Shown: positions 1 to 13,500 of the stretch, in pieces
Layout: each line of letters starts with the position of its first letter
Numbering within the stretch: the first letter of the stretch is position 1
NCBI GenBank assembly: GCA_943736015.1
Contig: OX031069.1
Location: forward strand, 21,643,235 to 21,707,234
DNA length: 64,000 bases
Source of the DNA: Tridacna crocea
Lineage: Eukaryota > Mollusca > Bivalvia > Cardiida > Cardiidae
Direction of reading: 5' to 3'
Position numbers and translations under genes: made by a program
Notes under the pieces: generated by a model
What the model was told of the DNA's origin: nothing
What the model saw: only the letters and a program-made list of their open reading frames with translations
Databases searched by the model: none

Positions 1-230
1 TAGTTGTATGAAACATAAACAAAATGACGTCAAAAATGACATCACTTAAAAGTGATATCAAATGCGTATGAGATAAGAAAATTCGTAATGGGTATATTAC
101 ACTGAAAACAAGGGAGGTTATGTGATAAAAGGAATTATTTTTGGGGAGAAAAAAAAATTTAAATTGCAATGTTTTGGTATCTTTATTATTGGCTGGGAAG
201 TTTCATGTAACTTATTCAGCAGGCAAAGGG

Positions 231-460
231 TTAATTCTGTACCACACAAGAAAATTCTAGACTGGTCCAAATTGAAAGCGTTTTGCAGACAACAAAATAA
301 AAATGATTGAAAAATTAATATTTGGTCTGCGAAGGGAAGAAAACGTTATGGGAAAAGGAGAAAATGCTGGTTACCAGCATTTTCTCCTTTTCCCACAATG
401 TTTTCAGAAGGCTCATTTCTCAGGGTCGTTAAAAGTTGGGGTTGTTTGGTAAAGGGTTAA
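231..460 (-). mobile_element. TH-A MITE, full length
   Basis: TTAA-bounded, ends TTAATTCTGTACCACAC / TTTGGTAAAGGGTTAA. Hairpin 343-403 centred on GGTTACC. Lies in the intron before exon a1. Confidence 0.88.
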
Positions 461-791
461 GATGGTATAAAGATGTTAGCTACATACCTGTATAAAAGAA
501 AAGACCAATATAACCCTTACTGGGATACAAATCCCTTTTTGCAGAATAGATAAAGGTAATTATCCTCTTTAACGAATATCTTACTCACTGTTGGTGGATG
601 CATGAATTGTTAATCTCAAATTGGAGATGATTGTCTACTAAAAAAGAGATTTTCAGGACTGTTGATGTAATGTTATGTATACTTTGGAAGCTGTAACAAC
701 TTGCATTTGTAATTGAAGTACAATTACTTTCTAAGATAGACCATTATCATATGTATTAATTCAGCGAAAATGTGTTTCTAGAGACTATGTC
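461..791. other. Intronic stretch, nothing recognised
   Basis: AT-rich intron sequence between two TH copies; no repeat or site I can name. The same holds for 1022-1339. Confidence 0.6.
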
Positions 792-1021
792 TTTAGCTCT
801 ATACCACACGAGAAAATTTTGGACTGGTCCAAATTGAAAGCATTTGCGGACGACAAAATAAAGGTGACTGAAAAATAGAAATTTGTTAAGGGAAGGGTAG
901 AAAACACTGTGGGAAAAGGAGAAAATGCTGGTTACCAGCATTTTCTCCTTTTCCCACAGTGTTTTCAAAAGGTGTCTTTCTCAGGGGCGTCAAAAGTAGG
1001 GATTGTGTGGTAATGGGTTAA
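792..1021 (-). mobile_element. TH-A MITE, full length
   Basis: TTAG at the left, TTAA at the right; end GTGTGGTAATGGG. Hairpin stem starts AACACTGTGGG and ends CCCACAGTGTT, a paired change from the common ATTGTGGG/CCCACAAT. Confidence 0.88.
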
Positions 1022-1339
1022 ATTATTCCAATTATGTCGACATGATATTGAGAGTTTGAGTTAACCCTTTCTACCAATGAGATAATGCTCATGTAACAAA
1101 TAAATCTACGCTATTTTACTATGAAAATATCCCTGTATTGATAATCAAATATCACATGAATTTAGATAAATAAATGTAAAAATATTGTTGCCAAAGGAGA
1201 GATAGAATGAGCCGCAAGTTCTGCAAATTGTTTTCCTGTTCTTCATATTTTCAAAGGAGACTGTGGTAAGACAAAGTTGTTTTCAGTTTAAAACATGTCA
1301 GTGTAAGGCAGATACAGATAAAAAACTAACCTTTTGCAG

Positions 1340-1513
1340 GGAATGTTAACACACTGGACAAAGAAAATTATTGTAGAAGATGGCCACTCTGTTGCCCAGC
1401 TTGTGCACATATTACAGTTGATTGTGAAGCATTTTAAAGTTTATTATCCAGTGAGGCATCATCTCATACAGCACATGGTCAACTCTCTACAGAGACTGGG
1501 CTTTACAACAAAC
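1340..1513 (+). CDS. TRRAP: TRRAP exon a1 (w1-58)
   Basis: Acceptor CTTTTGCAG, donor GTGAGT, phase 0 at both ends. Encodes GMLTHWTKKIIVEDGHSV and the following helices of the HEAT-repeat region. A TH element starts 53 bp into the next intron. Confidence 0.95.
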
Positions 1514-4500
1514 GTGAGTACAGATAATATGGTGAAACAAATATACCATTCTCTGGCAGAGGGGGTTTAACTCCTTACCACACACAATCCTGACTTTTAA
1601 ACGACCCTGAAAAAGAGGCCTTTTGAAAACATTGTGGGAAAAGGAGAAAATGTTGGTAACCAAAATTTTCTCCTTTTCCCACAATGTTTTTTACCCTTCT
1701 CAAAACAAATTTCAATTTTTGGAGCCACGTTTATTTTGTCATTTGCAAATGCTTTCAACTTTGACAAGTCTACAATTTTGGTTTTTGGTAAAGAGTTAAT
1801 GCATCTCTGTGATGGATTATACCAAGCATGTTCATCACATGATTATTGATCCATAAAATTACATATAGCCTGCTGATTGACTAAATCTGGAGGCAGAATG
1901 ATCCTTGGACATGCAAAAAACATTTACAAAACAACATCGGTCAATACTTTTGCAGATGCATTAACTCTTTACCAAACAACAGTCCAAATTGGAGGCATTT
2001 ACAAACCAATAAACTACTGTTATTCAAAATTTGTTTTGGGGATGGTTACTAGCATTTTCTCCTTTTCCCACAGTGTTTTTAGAAGTCTTCTTCATCTAGG
2101 TTGTAAATACCAGGGCTTGTTTGGTAAAGAGTTAAGGATTGATACAAAACAAATGTTGACCATAATATCCTACCGATGCAAGATCCACTTCAAAATACAT
2201 TCTTCATATACAGAACAGTCATACAGTTCAAACTGTTTTAAGCAAGCACTAAAGGGACATGCAGTCCGAACTATCAACTGTTTACTACAAATTCTTGAGA
2301 TTTAACAGCCCTTACGAAGACTCTTTCATAAACACTGTGTGAAAAGGGAAAGAATCCTGGTAGCCAGCATTTTCTTCCCTTTCCACAATATTTTCTACCC
2401 TACCAAAACCAAATTCAGTCTCTTCAGCCACATGTAAATTGTTATCTGCAAGTGCTGTCAATTTGATAAAGAATTGTGAACAGATTCTTGCTTATATAAG
2501 TTTAACATAACTGCCTCTTTTCAAAATGCAAAATGTGCTTGCGTACCACAACTTCCCTATCTTTACCACATTATCATGACCAGCATCACCAGCATTTTCT
2601 GCTTTTCCCACAATGTTTTCTACCCTATCTGATTAGATTTTCTACATTTAAGCCACATTAAAATTGTCGTCTGCAACTGCTTTCGATTTGGATCAGTTTT
2701 ACAGTTTGTCGATTGCTAAAGAGTTAAAGGAGTTGGCAACAGTTTTGCTGTACTTTGATTTTATGTTCATGTGTATGTCTGTCTGTCAGTCTGTTTATCT
2801 AGTGACATTGTTGATTGTCCAGTCAGGTGGCAGGGCACTTGGAAACTTGTTCATGGCGAATCAATATTTCTTGTGATGAATCAATATTTACATCTTCCAG
2901 GCAACAATAGAACACAGGAAGCTAGCTGTAGATTTGGCTGAAGTGATTATAAAATGGGAGGTACAGAGGATTAAGGAGGATTCTGATGGAAGTGGTGAAG
3001 TGAGTTTATACTTTGGCTTGGTTTAACATATATATAATGTTAAAAAGCACCATCTTTTCCCTTTGCATTTTTTAGCTTCACTGGTGAAAAGCCAGCTAGC
3101 TTATGTCATGGCCCTGCGTGTGTAAATGCATTCATGTGTCTGTGCTTTAACTTTTATTTCAAATTTCTTTTCTTTGAAACTATCTATCCAATTTTGATGA
3201 AACTTTATAGGAATAATCCTGCCCTGGGCTTCTTATGCTAAGAAATTGATTCCAGTAAAAACTCAGTAGCAGGATTTTTAAAACTTTTGCCCTGATTTCA
3301 GCACTGGGTATATGATATTTTTCAGAAGCTTACATACTAATGAGTTTAAAAATCTTCTTGTAGTTCAAAAAGTCATTTTCACTTTAAAAGCTAATACACT
3401 GGTCAAGGGAAAAAACTGATGATCATATATAACAGTTATTATGCAGTTTGTTGCCACTTAAGGACCATGGTTATCTTGAAAAGTGTATTTCTCATGTTGC
3501 TTCTTTTTGTAGATGTTGCATAATGCTTAAAGTTTTTATATGACAGTGTGTTATTAAAGATTACTGTTAAAAAGAATGACCTTGTTAAAACTTTCATTTC
3601 AGAGTTCCACAGATGTATCCCAAGCACTATCACAGAACACTAGCATCAAGAGACCAGGTTCAATGGACATAACTGTGGGTGATGTAAAGAAAGTCAGGCA
3701 CATTTCTGGGGCTGTTGGAAGCCCTGACTCACAAGGACGTGGGACAGAAAGTGGAAAGCCTATCGAGAAACAGTTTTGTGATGCTGTAGTGAATTTTCTA
3801 CTGAGAATTGCCTGTCAGGTAAGAGTAGTATTTTCTCTACACCACACAATCTCCAGTTCTCACACCCCTGAGAGAGACAGCTTTTGAAAGCATTGTGCAA
3901 AGAGAAGAAATTGCTGGTAACAGTTTTCTCCTTTTCACACATTGTTTTTACCTTTTCAAGGACAGATGATATTATTTGAAAAATATTTGAGCATGGCCAT
4001 GTAGCCCATTTGTTAGGATATCCGACTCTTGACATGATTGTGTGTTCAATACCTGGTTGAGGCAAACTTTCTTTCTGGCCATTTTTCATGTCATTACTGT
4101 TGCATGTTTAGAAAAGTAGTCAGTGGCTTAGAAAAAAAATTGTGTCAGTTCTGGTATGAGAAAGCCAGGAAACATGTGTGCATGTGCATTAGTTTAAACA
4201 TGTTTATTTTACATAGATTGAGAAACAAGTTCTTACAACTTATACTAACCTCTATCGATTCTGCTTCCTGGGAGCTATACCAGTACTCCCGCCGAATGTG
4301 TTGGCTGATGAAAAATCCTGAAGTTGACACCCGCACCCAGGTCTCGAACTTGGGACCTTTTGGTTACGAGGCCGACGCATTGACTGTGGTGATATGACCT
4401 AAGCTTTTCTGAAAATACGCAAAAGGAAAATCTTTGAACTGTTATCTGTAAATGCTTAATATGGAGTAATCTAAGTATTTCAGATTCTGTAACCAAGATT

Positions 4501-7500
4501 ATTCCATTTGTTCCAGAAAACATGGCAAAAAGAGAAGTAAAAAGAGTTATTTGTATTGATATTAGAATGCAAATGAAGGAGCCATTATTTTGTTATTCTC
4601 TGCTATTTAGTTCAACAGTGCTTTTCTGGGAAAAAGTGTTAGTCCTTTACTTATCTAAACATTAATGCTTTTTGACTTTATGTTATATTTTTTCTTTCAC
4701 TACAGTGGTTTCTCCTCAGTTGAATTTTATGTAGTTATACCCCCTCACAATATAGCTGGGATAATACTGGAATCACCATGGCTGTCTGTCCATCCATCCG
4801 TCTGTCTGTAGACACAAATTTGTCAGGAGCAATACTTCTACAGATTTTTACTTTCTGAATTTGACTTTACACACAGGGTTTCCTCTATAAATGAAGTTGT
4901 GCATGTGCAATTTTCATGACACTGCTGCAGTTTGTTACTGAATTATCTCCCATTGAACGTTTTTCAACTCTTACTTTTGTACTAAATTATACTGCATTCT
5001 GTGACCGAGATCAGTTTTTGTGACAAGAAGCTGGTGTGTGTGGGGGTATAATCACGTTTTGTGATAGCTCTAGTTAATTCTGTGATCATTTTTACATTGT
5101 TTTAGGGGTATGAATTTTGTGATGCTATTATATGGATGAATGTTTTATGTGTGTGTCTGCCTTTTTAGGTGAATGAAGTGGCTGGGTCACAGGGTGAATT
5201 GTTGTCGAGACGATGTGTCACGCTTCTGAAAACAGCTTTACGACAGGATGTCTGGCCCAATGCAGAACTGAAGTTGGCATGGTTTGATAAATTGTTGAAC
5301 ACTGTGGAAAGTCAGCAACCTAACTTCAACAATATATGTACTGCTTTGGAATTGTTGGGCTTTCTTTTGAATATTCTGGTAAATCATTGAAATGTTTTTT
5401 CATTCTTAAATATACAACTTCTTTTTCTGTCACAAAAATGACAATTTTCTGACATTTTTGTACAGTAAGGAAAACATCATTCCTATTGTGGATTTAACAT
5501 ATCGTGTGTTTACTTCTAAAACCTTGTAACTACAGCTTGATACAAGCTTTAGTTACGAGATTTTGGAAGTAAACACACGATATGTTGCAGTTTGTAGCAT
5601 TTAAAATACATCTGTTTTGATTTCTCAACAATTAACATATATTGGTTTTTACACAAATAATCTATCCTAACTCTTTACCAAACAACAAAATTTCAAGTTG
5701 AAAGCATTTGCAGACGACAATATAAATGTGAATCAAAAATTGAATTTTGAATTGGAAAGGGTAGCAAACATTGTGGGAAAAGAAGAAAATGCTGGTTATC
5801 AGCATTTTCTCCTTTTCCCACAATGTTTTCAGCGGCTTTCTTTCTCAGGGTCGTTAAAAGTTAGGATTTTGTGGTAAAGAGTGAAGCAGCTACTTGCCTG
5901 AAGAGACCAGCCTATTTTGTTCCCTTGGTTGGCTGCTTGGATTAGGTCTTACTGTAAGTGTATATGACTTGCATATAGTTTAATTGAAAGTGTACTCTAG
6001 TTTGTTGATTTGATTTCTTTTTATTCCAGAAAAAAGAGACCATTCTCTCCAGTTTCAAACCACTACAGAGGGGTATAGCTGCCTGTATGAACTGTCCAAA
6101 CACGAAGGTGATCCGTGGAGTACACAGTCTACTCTCTAGATTAATGAGTTTCTTTCCCACAGAACCAGTCAACTCTAGTGTAGCCTCTAAATATGAAGAG
6201 CTGGAGTGTCTATATGCCTGTGTCAGCAAAGTGGTTTATGAAGGGCTTACAAACTATGACAAGTAAGTTAACCCTTTACTCCATTGATACTCATTTCTAC
6301 ACATTGCTTGTAGGAGCATTTGGAAAACATTGTGGCAAAAGGTGCAATTGCTAGTGACGAGCAATTTGAAAGAATTTGCAGAGGGCAAAATGAAAGTGAC
6401 TGAAAATTTGAAACTTGTTTTGGAAGGGAAGAAAACATTGTGGGAAAAGGAGAAAATGCTGGTTACCAGCATTTTCTCCTTTTCCTACAATGTTTCCAGA
6501 AGGCCTTTTTCTCAGGTTCATTAGAAGTCGGGATTGTGTGGTAAAGAGTTCAAACAGGACTATTTGGTAAAGGGTTAGATGCCTATTTTTTTTCTTTTGA
6601 TGTATTCGTTTTGTAATATGGAAATAAAAAAGACAAACAATTTTCTGTAATTTCAGGGCAGTAAATGGTTCCCCATCTCAGCTGTTCAGTACATTGATGA
6701 TCCTAAAGGCTGCCTGTATGCACAACCCATGTTACATAGATAGACTGATTACCACATTTATGAAAGTTCTCAACAAGATGCACAGAGAACATCTTACACC
6801 AAGTACTCCTGAAACCAGTCCAGGTTTGTTAGTGTTTATAAATTATATGATTTACACCTTGTAATATTTATAAACTGGTTACTAGATTAATTAAAGTTTT
6901 CAACAAAATGCATGAAAGAATATCTCATACCAAGTATTCCTGAAACCAGTCCAGGTTTGTTACTACCCAAAAAGAAGTCCTTGGTTGTTTTGCTTTGTTT
7001 AATTCAACCCTTTACCCCACAAAGCCGACTTTTAACAACCGTGGGAAGAAGCCTTTTGAAAACATGGGAAAAGGAGAAAATGCTGGTAACCAGCATTTTC
7101 TCCTTTTCCCTCGATGTTTTTTCTATCCCATCAAGGACAAATATCATTATTTGAACTACCTCTATTTTGTCGACTGCAAATGCTTAGTCCTAATTCAAAG
7201 TACATGTCCAAAATTTCATTGCCTGGTAAAGAGTTAAAAGAAATGTCCTACTTTCGTTATCTCTGAACATAGTAAAACTTCACCATTTTCTGATATAGGT
7301 GTCATTTACTGAAGACAATTACTTTGAATTAGGACTAATTGTTAAATGTTTTTAGTGAAACACATTCAAGAAGGCAGGTAGCCCTAAATGTATTTTTGCC
7401 ACAGTTATGCCCCTTCCTGAACTCAAACTTGGGATTTTTATCGAAAGACCAGCTGCAGCCATCTGCTAGCATGTGATGCAGTACTCTTGTTGAGTTGAAG

Positions 7501-10500
7501 TATTAATTTTTTATAGGTAACTAACCCAGCTTAAAGGCCCCACTAGTCACCAGATTTTGGAGTCAAATTACAAATTCAATTCATGCCCTGTAGAAATGGC
7601 CAAATTTTGTTCCATACATTATTGCAATACATTTTTCTGCCAGGGACAGGAATTTCGACATTTAATAACATCCTTGCTTTTAAATGGTATAATTAAATGT
7701 GTCTGCATTTTGACCCCTGAATTGTTATAACCCCCCCCCCCCCCCCCAAAAAAAAAAAAAAAAAACCCGAATGTTTTCGGTGGGTATACTGGAATCAGCC
7801 TGTCTGGAAAAGGAGATAATAATGGTTACTAGCATATTCTCCTTTACCCACAAGGTTTTCTATTTTATAAAAGGCAGCTTCCACAAATTAAGCAACATTT
7901 AATTATTGCCAGTAAAATCCTTTCAAATTAGTCAAGTCCAAAATTTTGTACTTTGATAAATGGTCAGAAAAATATTTTCGAATGCCACTCCTCATTTTCT
8001 TTCCTGTCCCATATTTAAATATTATCTCAATTAAACATCAGTAAAATCAGATTTCCTCTCTTTTTTCTCACAGTGGCTAGTGAACTGCTGATTCTAAGTC
8101 TAGACTTAGTGAAGAACCGTGTGGTTGTCATGTCGATGGAGATGAGGAAGAGTTTTATTGGTCAGATTCTGGTTGGACTGATAGAGAAAACTCCAGACAG
8201 TAAAGTGATGAAGGCTATCACTAAAATGGTAGAGGACTGGGTGAAAACAAAGGTAAGAGAATCTATTAACTCTTTACTTTACCACACGAGAAAATTTTAG
8301 ACTTGTCCAAATTGAAAGCATTTGCAGATGACAACATAAAAGTGAATGAAAATTTGAAATTTGTTTTGTTGAGGGTTGAAAACGTTGGAAAAGTAGAAAA
8401 TGCAGGTCACCAGCATTTTATACTTTCCCACAATGTTTTCAAAAGCCTTGGCGTTGATGGTCTTTAAAACTTGGGCTTGTGTGGTAAAGAAGATAGCAAG
8501 CATTTTCTGAGACACCCTTCAGTGCTTGTATAAACTTTATATCAAACAAGAAATTTTATACTGGTTTGTATTTAAAGCGTTGTCAGACTACAATCTAAAT
8601 ATAGCTCAAATGGTTATTTTCTGTCTTTGAAAAGTGGTTACCAGCATTTTCTCCTTTTCCCACAATGTTTTCTGAAGCTGTCTTGGATGGTCTGTAAAAC
8701 TTCAGATTTAGAGGTAAAGTGTCAATAAAGACTAGACTCCATGCAGTGAAACTTTATTTTCAGGGTACTATAGCACTGAATCAATCACCATCTATAAGAG
8801 AGAAGGCTATTTTACTGGTCAAACTGATGGTCCATATTGAAAAAAGGTTTAACGATGACCAGGACCTCAACGCGCAGTTTTTGGAGTTGGTTATCTATAT
8901 TTATCGTGACGAAGGCCTCAGTGGGACAGAATTGACTTCAAAATTAGAGCAGGCTTTCCTGGCAGGGTTACGCTGCAATCAGCCTCATATCAGGCAGAAA
9001 TTTGTGGAGGTAAGACCCCTTGTGTTACATCATGTTCTTTTCTTGTAAAACTACTATTTGAAAAGCTGCTGGAAAAATATTGAGAGGAAATTGTAGAGTT
9101 TAGGCACCCACACATGGTGCTCTTGTGGTTATTTATGACATCATGACATGTATGTGCTGATTTAACTTTCTTTAGATCATTTATTGATTGAGTAGTAGAA
9201 TTTTGGCTTTAACTCTTTACCACATAACAAGACTGTTCGACCATCAAAATTGAAACAATACAGAAAGGAGCCACATGCTTTGAAAAAGTGCTAGGTGAAC
9301 TATCGCTTAACTCTTTACCACACGACAAAATTTTAGACTGGTCCAAATTGAAAGCGTTTGCTGACGACAAAATAAAAGTGACTGACAATTTGACATTTGT
9401 TTTGTGAAGGGTAGAAAACATTGTGGGAACAGGAGAAAATGCTGGTTACCAGCATTTTCTCCTTTTCCTACAATGTTTTCTAAAGGCTTCTTTCTCAGGG
9501 GCGTCAAAAGTAGGGATTGTGTGGTAATGGGTTAAAGAAACACCAGAGGTATGTGGATATCTTTGACGAGTTTGCTTAACATTTTTATCACACAACAAAT
9601 TTATACTTGTCTGATGTCAAAGCACATGACACAGCATATCAAGAGTGGCTCAGATGATGAAACTTGTCCTTTGAAAATTGAGTAGAAAACATCGCTGGTA
9701 ATCAGCATTTTCTTCTTTTCCCACAGTGTTTTCCAAATATTTCCCTTCAAGGTCATTAAAACTTGTGATTGTGTGTTAAAGGGCAGAACACCAAATAAGC
9801 ATGGTGTTGTCTTTTACTTAGTCTTCCATTAGCCATTGGTTGGGAAAGAAAGTTGTGTCAATACTGGTTTGAGAAAGCCATAAAAGACCTTTGTATGTAC
9901 ACTGACAGCTGTGATATGACCTGAGCTGATAAAATGGTGTTAACTCTTTACCAATCAATAAAATTTTAGACTGTTCCAAATTGAAAACATTTGCAGACAA
10001 CAATTTCATTGTAGCTCAAATATTGCAATTTTTTCTTGACAGAGAAGAAAACATAATGGGGGAAAAGGAGAAAGTGCTGGTTACCAGCATTTTCTCCTTT
10101 TCCCACAATGTTTTCTAAAGGCTTCGTGCCCAGGGTTTTTAAAAGTCGGGATTGTGTGGTAAAGAGGTAATATCCAACACACATAAAGTAAAAACAACAC
10201 TGTTGTTGTTGTAGGTATTCAACTCTAGCATACCAAGGCGAGTATTTGACAGACTGCTGTATATAACCTGCTCACAGAACTGGGAGGCAATGGGTGGTCA
10301 CTTCTGGATTAAACAGTGCATTGAGGTAAATGATACATTAAATATGAGCCATGCTATGGCAAAAAGTAGCTTAATGTATCTCTGTGATGCATGATTACAT
10401 GCAAGTCATCACAGTGTTATTGACCCATTATATCTATTTTGTATAACAAGGGATTGAATTGCCAGGGACACTGTCCTTTTAACCTGCAGAAAATAGACCA

Positions 10501-13500
10501 GTAGCACAAAGTTTCAGCCCAGGACAGCCTGCGAGGTTGCACAGGCTGACCTGGGTTGAAACTGTTTGCAGATGCATTAAGCCCCCTTTCCTCAGAGCAT
10601 GACCCAAATGTAAAGCTACTTTAGTTATCTATGTATGTATATTTTCAACTTTAAATCATTTTCTATCGTGCAATATAATTAAAGATCTTAGCATATTGAA
10701 AGCAATTATCAACAAAAAGTTTCAAAGAATGTAATTTGTCTTTGAAAGAGAAGGAAACATTGAGGATTACCAGCATTTTCTTCTTTTTCCATGCTTTTTA
10801 AAGCCTTTATGTGTTATGCAATTACAGGATTGTTTGGCAAAGGGTGGAACTGATTTAGCTCTGTCAAAGGGAAGTTTTAAACATCATGTAGAATGTGAAT
10901 GTATGTGAAAAGGTTTTGACAAAACTTCACTATTTGCCACAGTTGTTTTAGAAGATGGCTGGTACAAGAACATAAAGGTCCTCTGTAGATAATAATGTGT
11001 GAAATAAAAAGATGATATTATAATTTTTGGTTTAGAATCATTCTTCTGCATCTTTCTATTGCCACTTTAATTAAATGTTAATATGAGGCTTGCAAAAGGA
11101 ATTCTAGCACTCGTAGAAACTGCTGGAATGTATAGATTGATGCAACAGAAGACTGTCAGGAGCAGTTTTACAGACTTAACCCTTTACCAGATGACTAAAT
11201 TTTAGCCCTGTCTAAATTGAAAGCATTTGCAGATGACGACAATTTCAGTGTTTCTTATATGGTGCACTTGTCTATTGATAGGGTAGAAAACATTGTGGCA
11301 AAAAGAGAAAATGCTGTTTACCAGCATTTTCTCCTTTTGCCACAATTTTTTCAACAGGCTTCTTTTCAAGGGTCGTCATAAGTTGTCATTGTGAGGGAAG
11401 GATTAACAGACAAACAAAAAACTGTATAGTAACTGTTTCCTACTTTGACAAACAAAAAACTGTATAGTAACTGTTTCCTACTTTCATTTGTAGCTACTGC
11501 TATCCGTTGCTGTTAATGGGCACACAGTCCAAAGTTCGTCTCCACTCAACCTACTCCCTTCAGCCAGTAGTATAGTTAACATGGCAGACAGTCAGGAAAG
11601 AGCCCAGTTTGCCACAGTGATGAGAATGAAAGAAGAACCGATGGACGTGGAATCTTTGGACTCAAACAAGGAAGAGGTAATTTGTCAGATTTTTTGATAA
11701 TTAAATATTTACCAAACATAAAAATTTTAGCAATTTTCTAGATTGAAAGCATTTACAAGCAACAAAATGAGTTAGACCTCAAAATTGAAATTTGGTATGG
11801 AACAGGTAAAAAACATGGTAGGAAAAGGAGAAAATGCTGGTAACTCCTATTTTCTCCTTTTCTTACAATGTTTTCAAAAGCCCTCTTGGTCTTAGTCATT
11901 AATACTTGTGATTGTGTTGTTAAGGGTTAACCTATTACTGCACAATCCGTACTTGTGACCACACTGAGGAAGAAGCCTTTTAAAAACATTGTGGGAAAAG
12001 AAAATGCTGGTAATCAGCATTTTCTCCTTTCCCACAAAGTTTTCTACCCTATCAAAGCAAAATTGCCCATTCCAGCCACTTTGAAATTGTCGTCTGCAAA
12101 TGCTTTCAATTTGGATAGGTCTAAAATTTTACCGTGTGGTAAAGTGTTAAATATATTTCTAACTACAGGATGAAATAGACATGGAGTTGAGTGTTTCACC
12201 TGATGATTCTATACCGAAGGAATCTCTAAAGAAGGAGAGCCAGGATTTAAAACAGAACTTACAGACCTTACTGCAGAGGCAGGCTAAGTTTCTAGAGAGT
12301 AGCAGAGAAGTAAAGGTGAATGTTAATATTTGGAGTATTTGTCTTAGTTTATTGGCAGTTATCATCATATAATACTGACATGTGTGCTAAATGACCAGAG
12401 CAATAGATGGGCCATAAAACAACATTTATTCATTGTCATAGTTTATATGCTTTGCAGAGAGTCCAGATCAAGATCAGACTGCACAGAATGTGCTTCTTCG
12501 TCTTTGGTTCCCACTGTCCTGAACAGAACTTGTAAGCTTTACTTTAGAGACAGACAAGATTTTTAGAGATTAATAGGGAAATGAATACCTAGAAATAGGA
12601 GGTGGAACATATGTAGCGTTATTTTGTAATAGATAAATGCTTAAAATTGGAGCCAACGTTTCCATCCTGCCTATTTGAATAGTCGAGATTGACTAGTTGC
12701 TACACTTATACAAAAGTCATGTAGTAGCTTCAACCTTCATGAGAAAATTTGACATGATGCAAGGTTGAGCGTTGAGTGAGATGTTAAAGGTTTCTAAGGC
12801 AGTCAGAGGCAAATACAAACATTAGTTAAGTTCTAAGCACATGATATTCTCTTTATATTCCTACAACTTTCCACAATTAACCTTTTACCCCATAAGGCAT
12901 TTCTGTGGTATCTCTAATTGACCCTAAATAACAGCAAGGGTGAAGCTCTTTTTTATGTATATATGACACCTTTTAATAGCAAAGAAAACATTGTGGCAAA
13001 AGGTGAAATTGCTCATCACGAGCAATTTCACCTTTTGCCACAATGTTTTCCAAAGGCTCCTACAAGCAATGCATAAAAATGAGTATCTATGGAGTAAAGA
13101 GTTGAAATAGTCCAGTTACTAGTGAAGCAAATACTTTGATAAGTGTGTTACAACTTTGTTTTTAAGAATGATGAATGAAACAGATGGTATAACATTACGA
13201 CTTTCATGTTGCAAAATGATCTGAATGTATTCTACACGCAGGGTCATGTCAATGGAATCATGTCTGACACTGTTTTTTCTCCTTAACTCTTTACCACACA
13301 ATCGTGACTGTTAACAACTCTGAGAAAGAAGCCTATAGAAAACATTATAGAAAAACAAGAAAATGCTGGCAACCGGCATTTTCTACCCAATTAATGTCAG
13401 AAATCATCAAATTATTAAGATTTAATTTGTTGTCTGCAGATGCTTTGAATTTATTTCAGTCCAACAATTTGTTGTTTGGAAAAGAGTAAATGTCTGATTC

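Noticed and set aside
231..460. Calling TH hairpins microRNA genes
   Set aside because: Stems are perfect and about 60 bp, present in dozens of mobile copies; they resemble MITE stems and there is no evidence here of a defined mature product.
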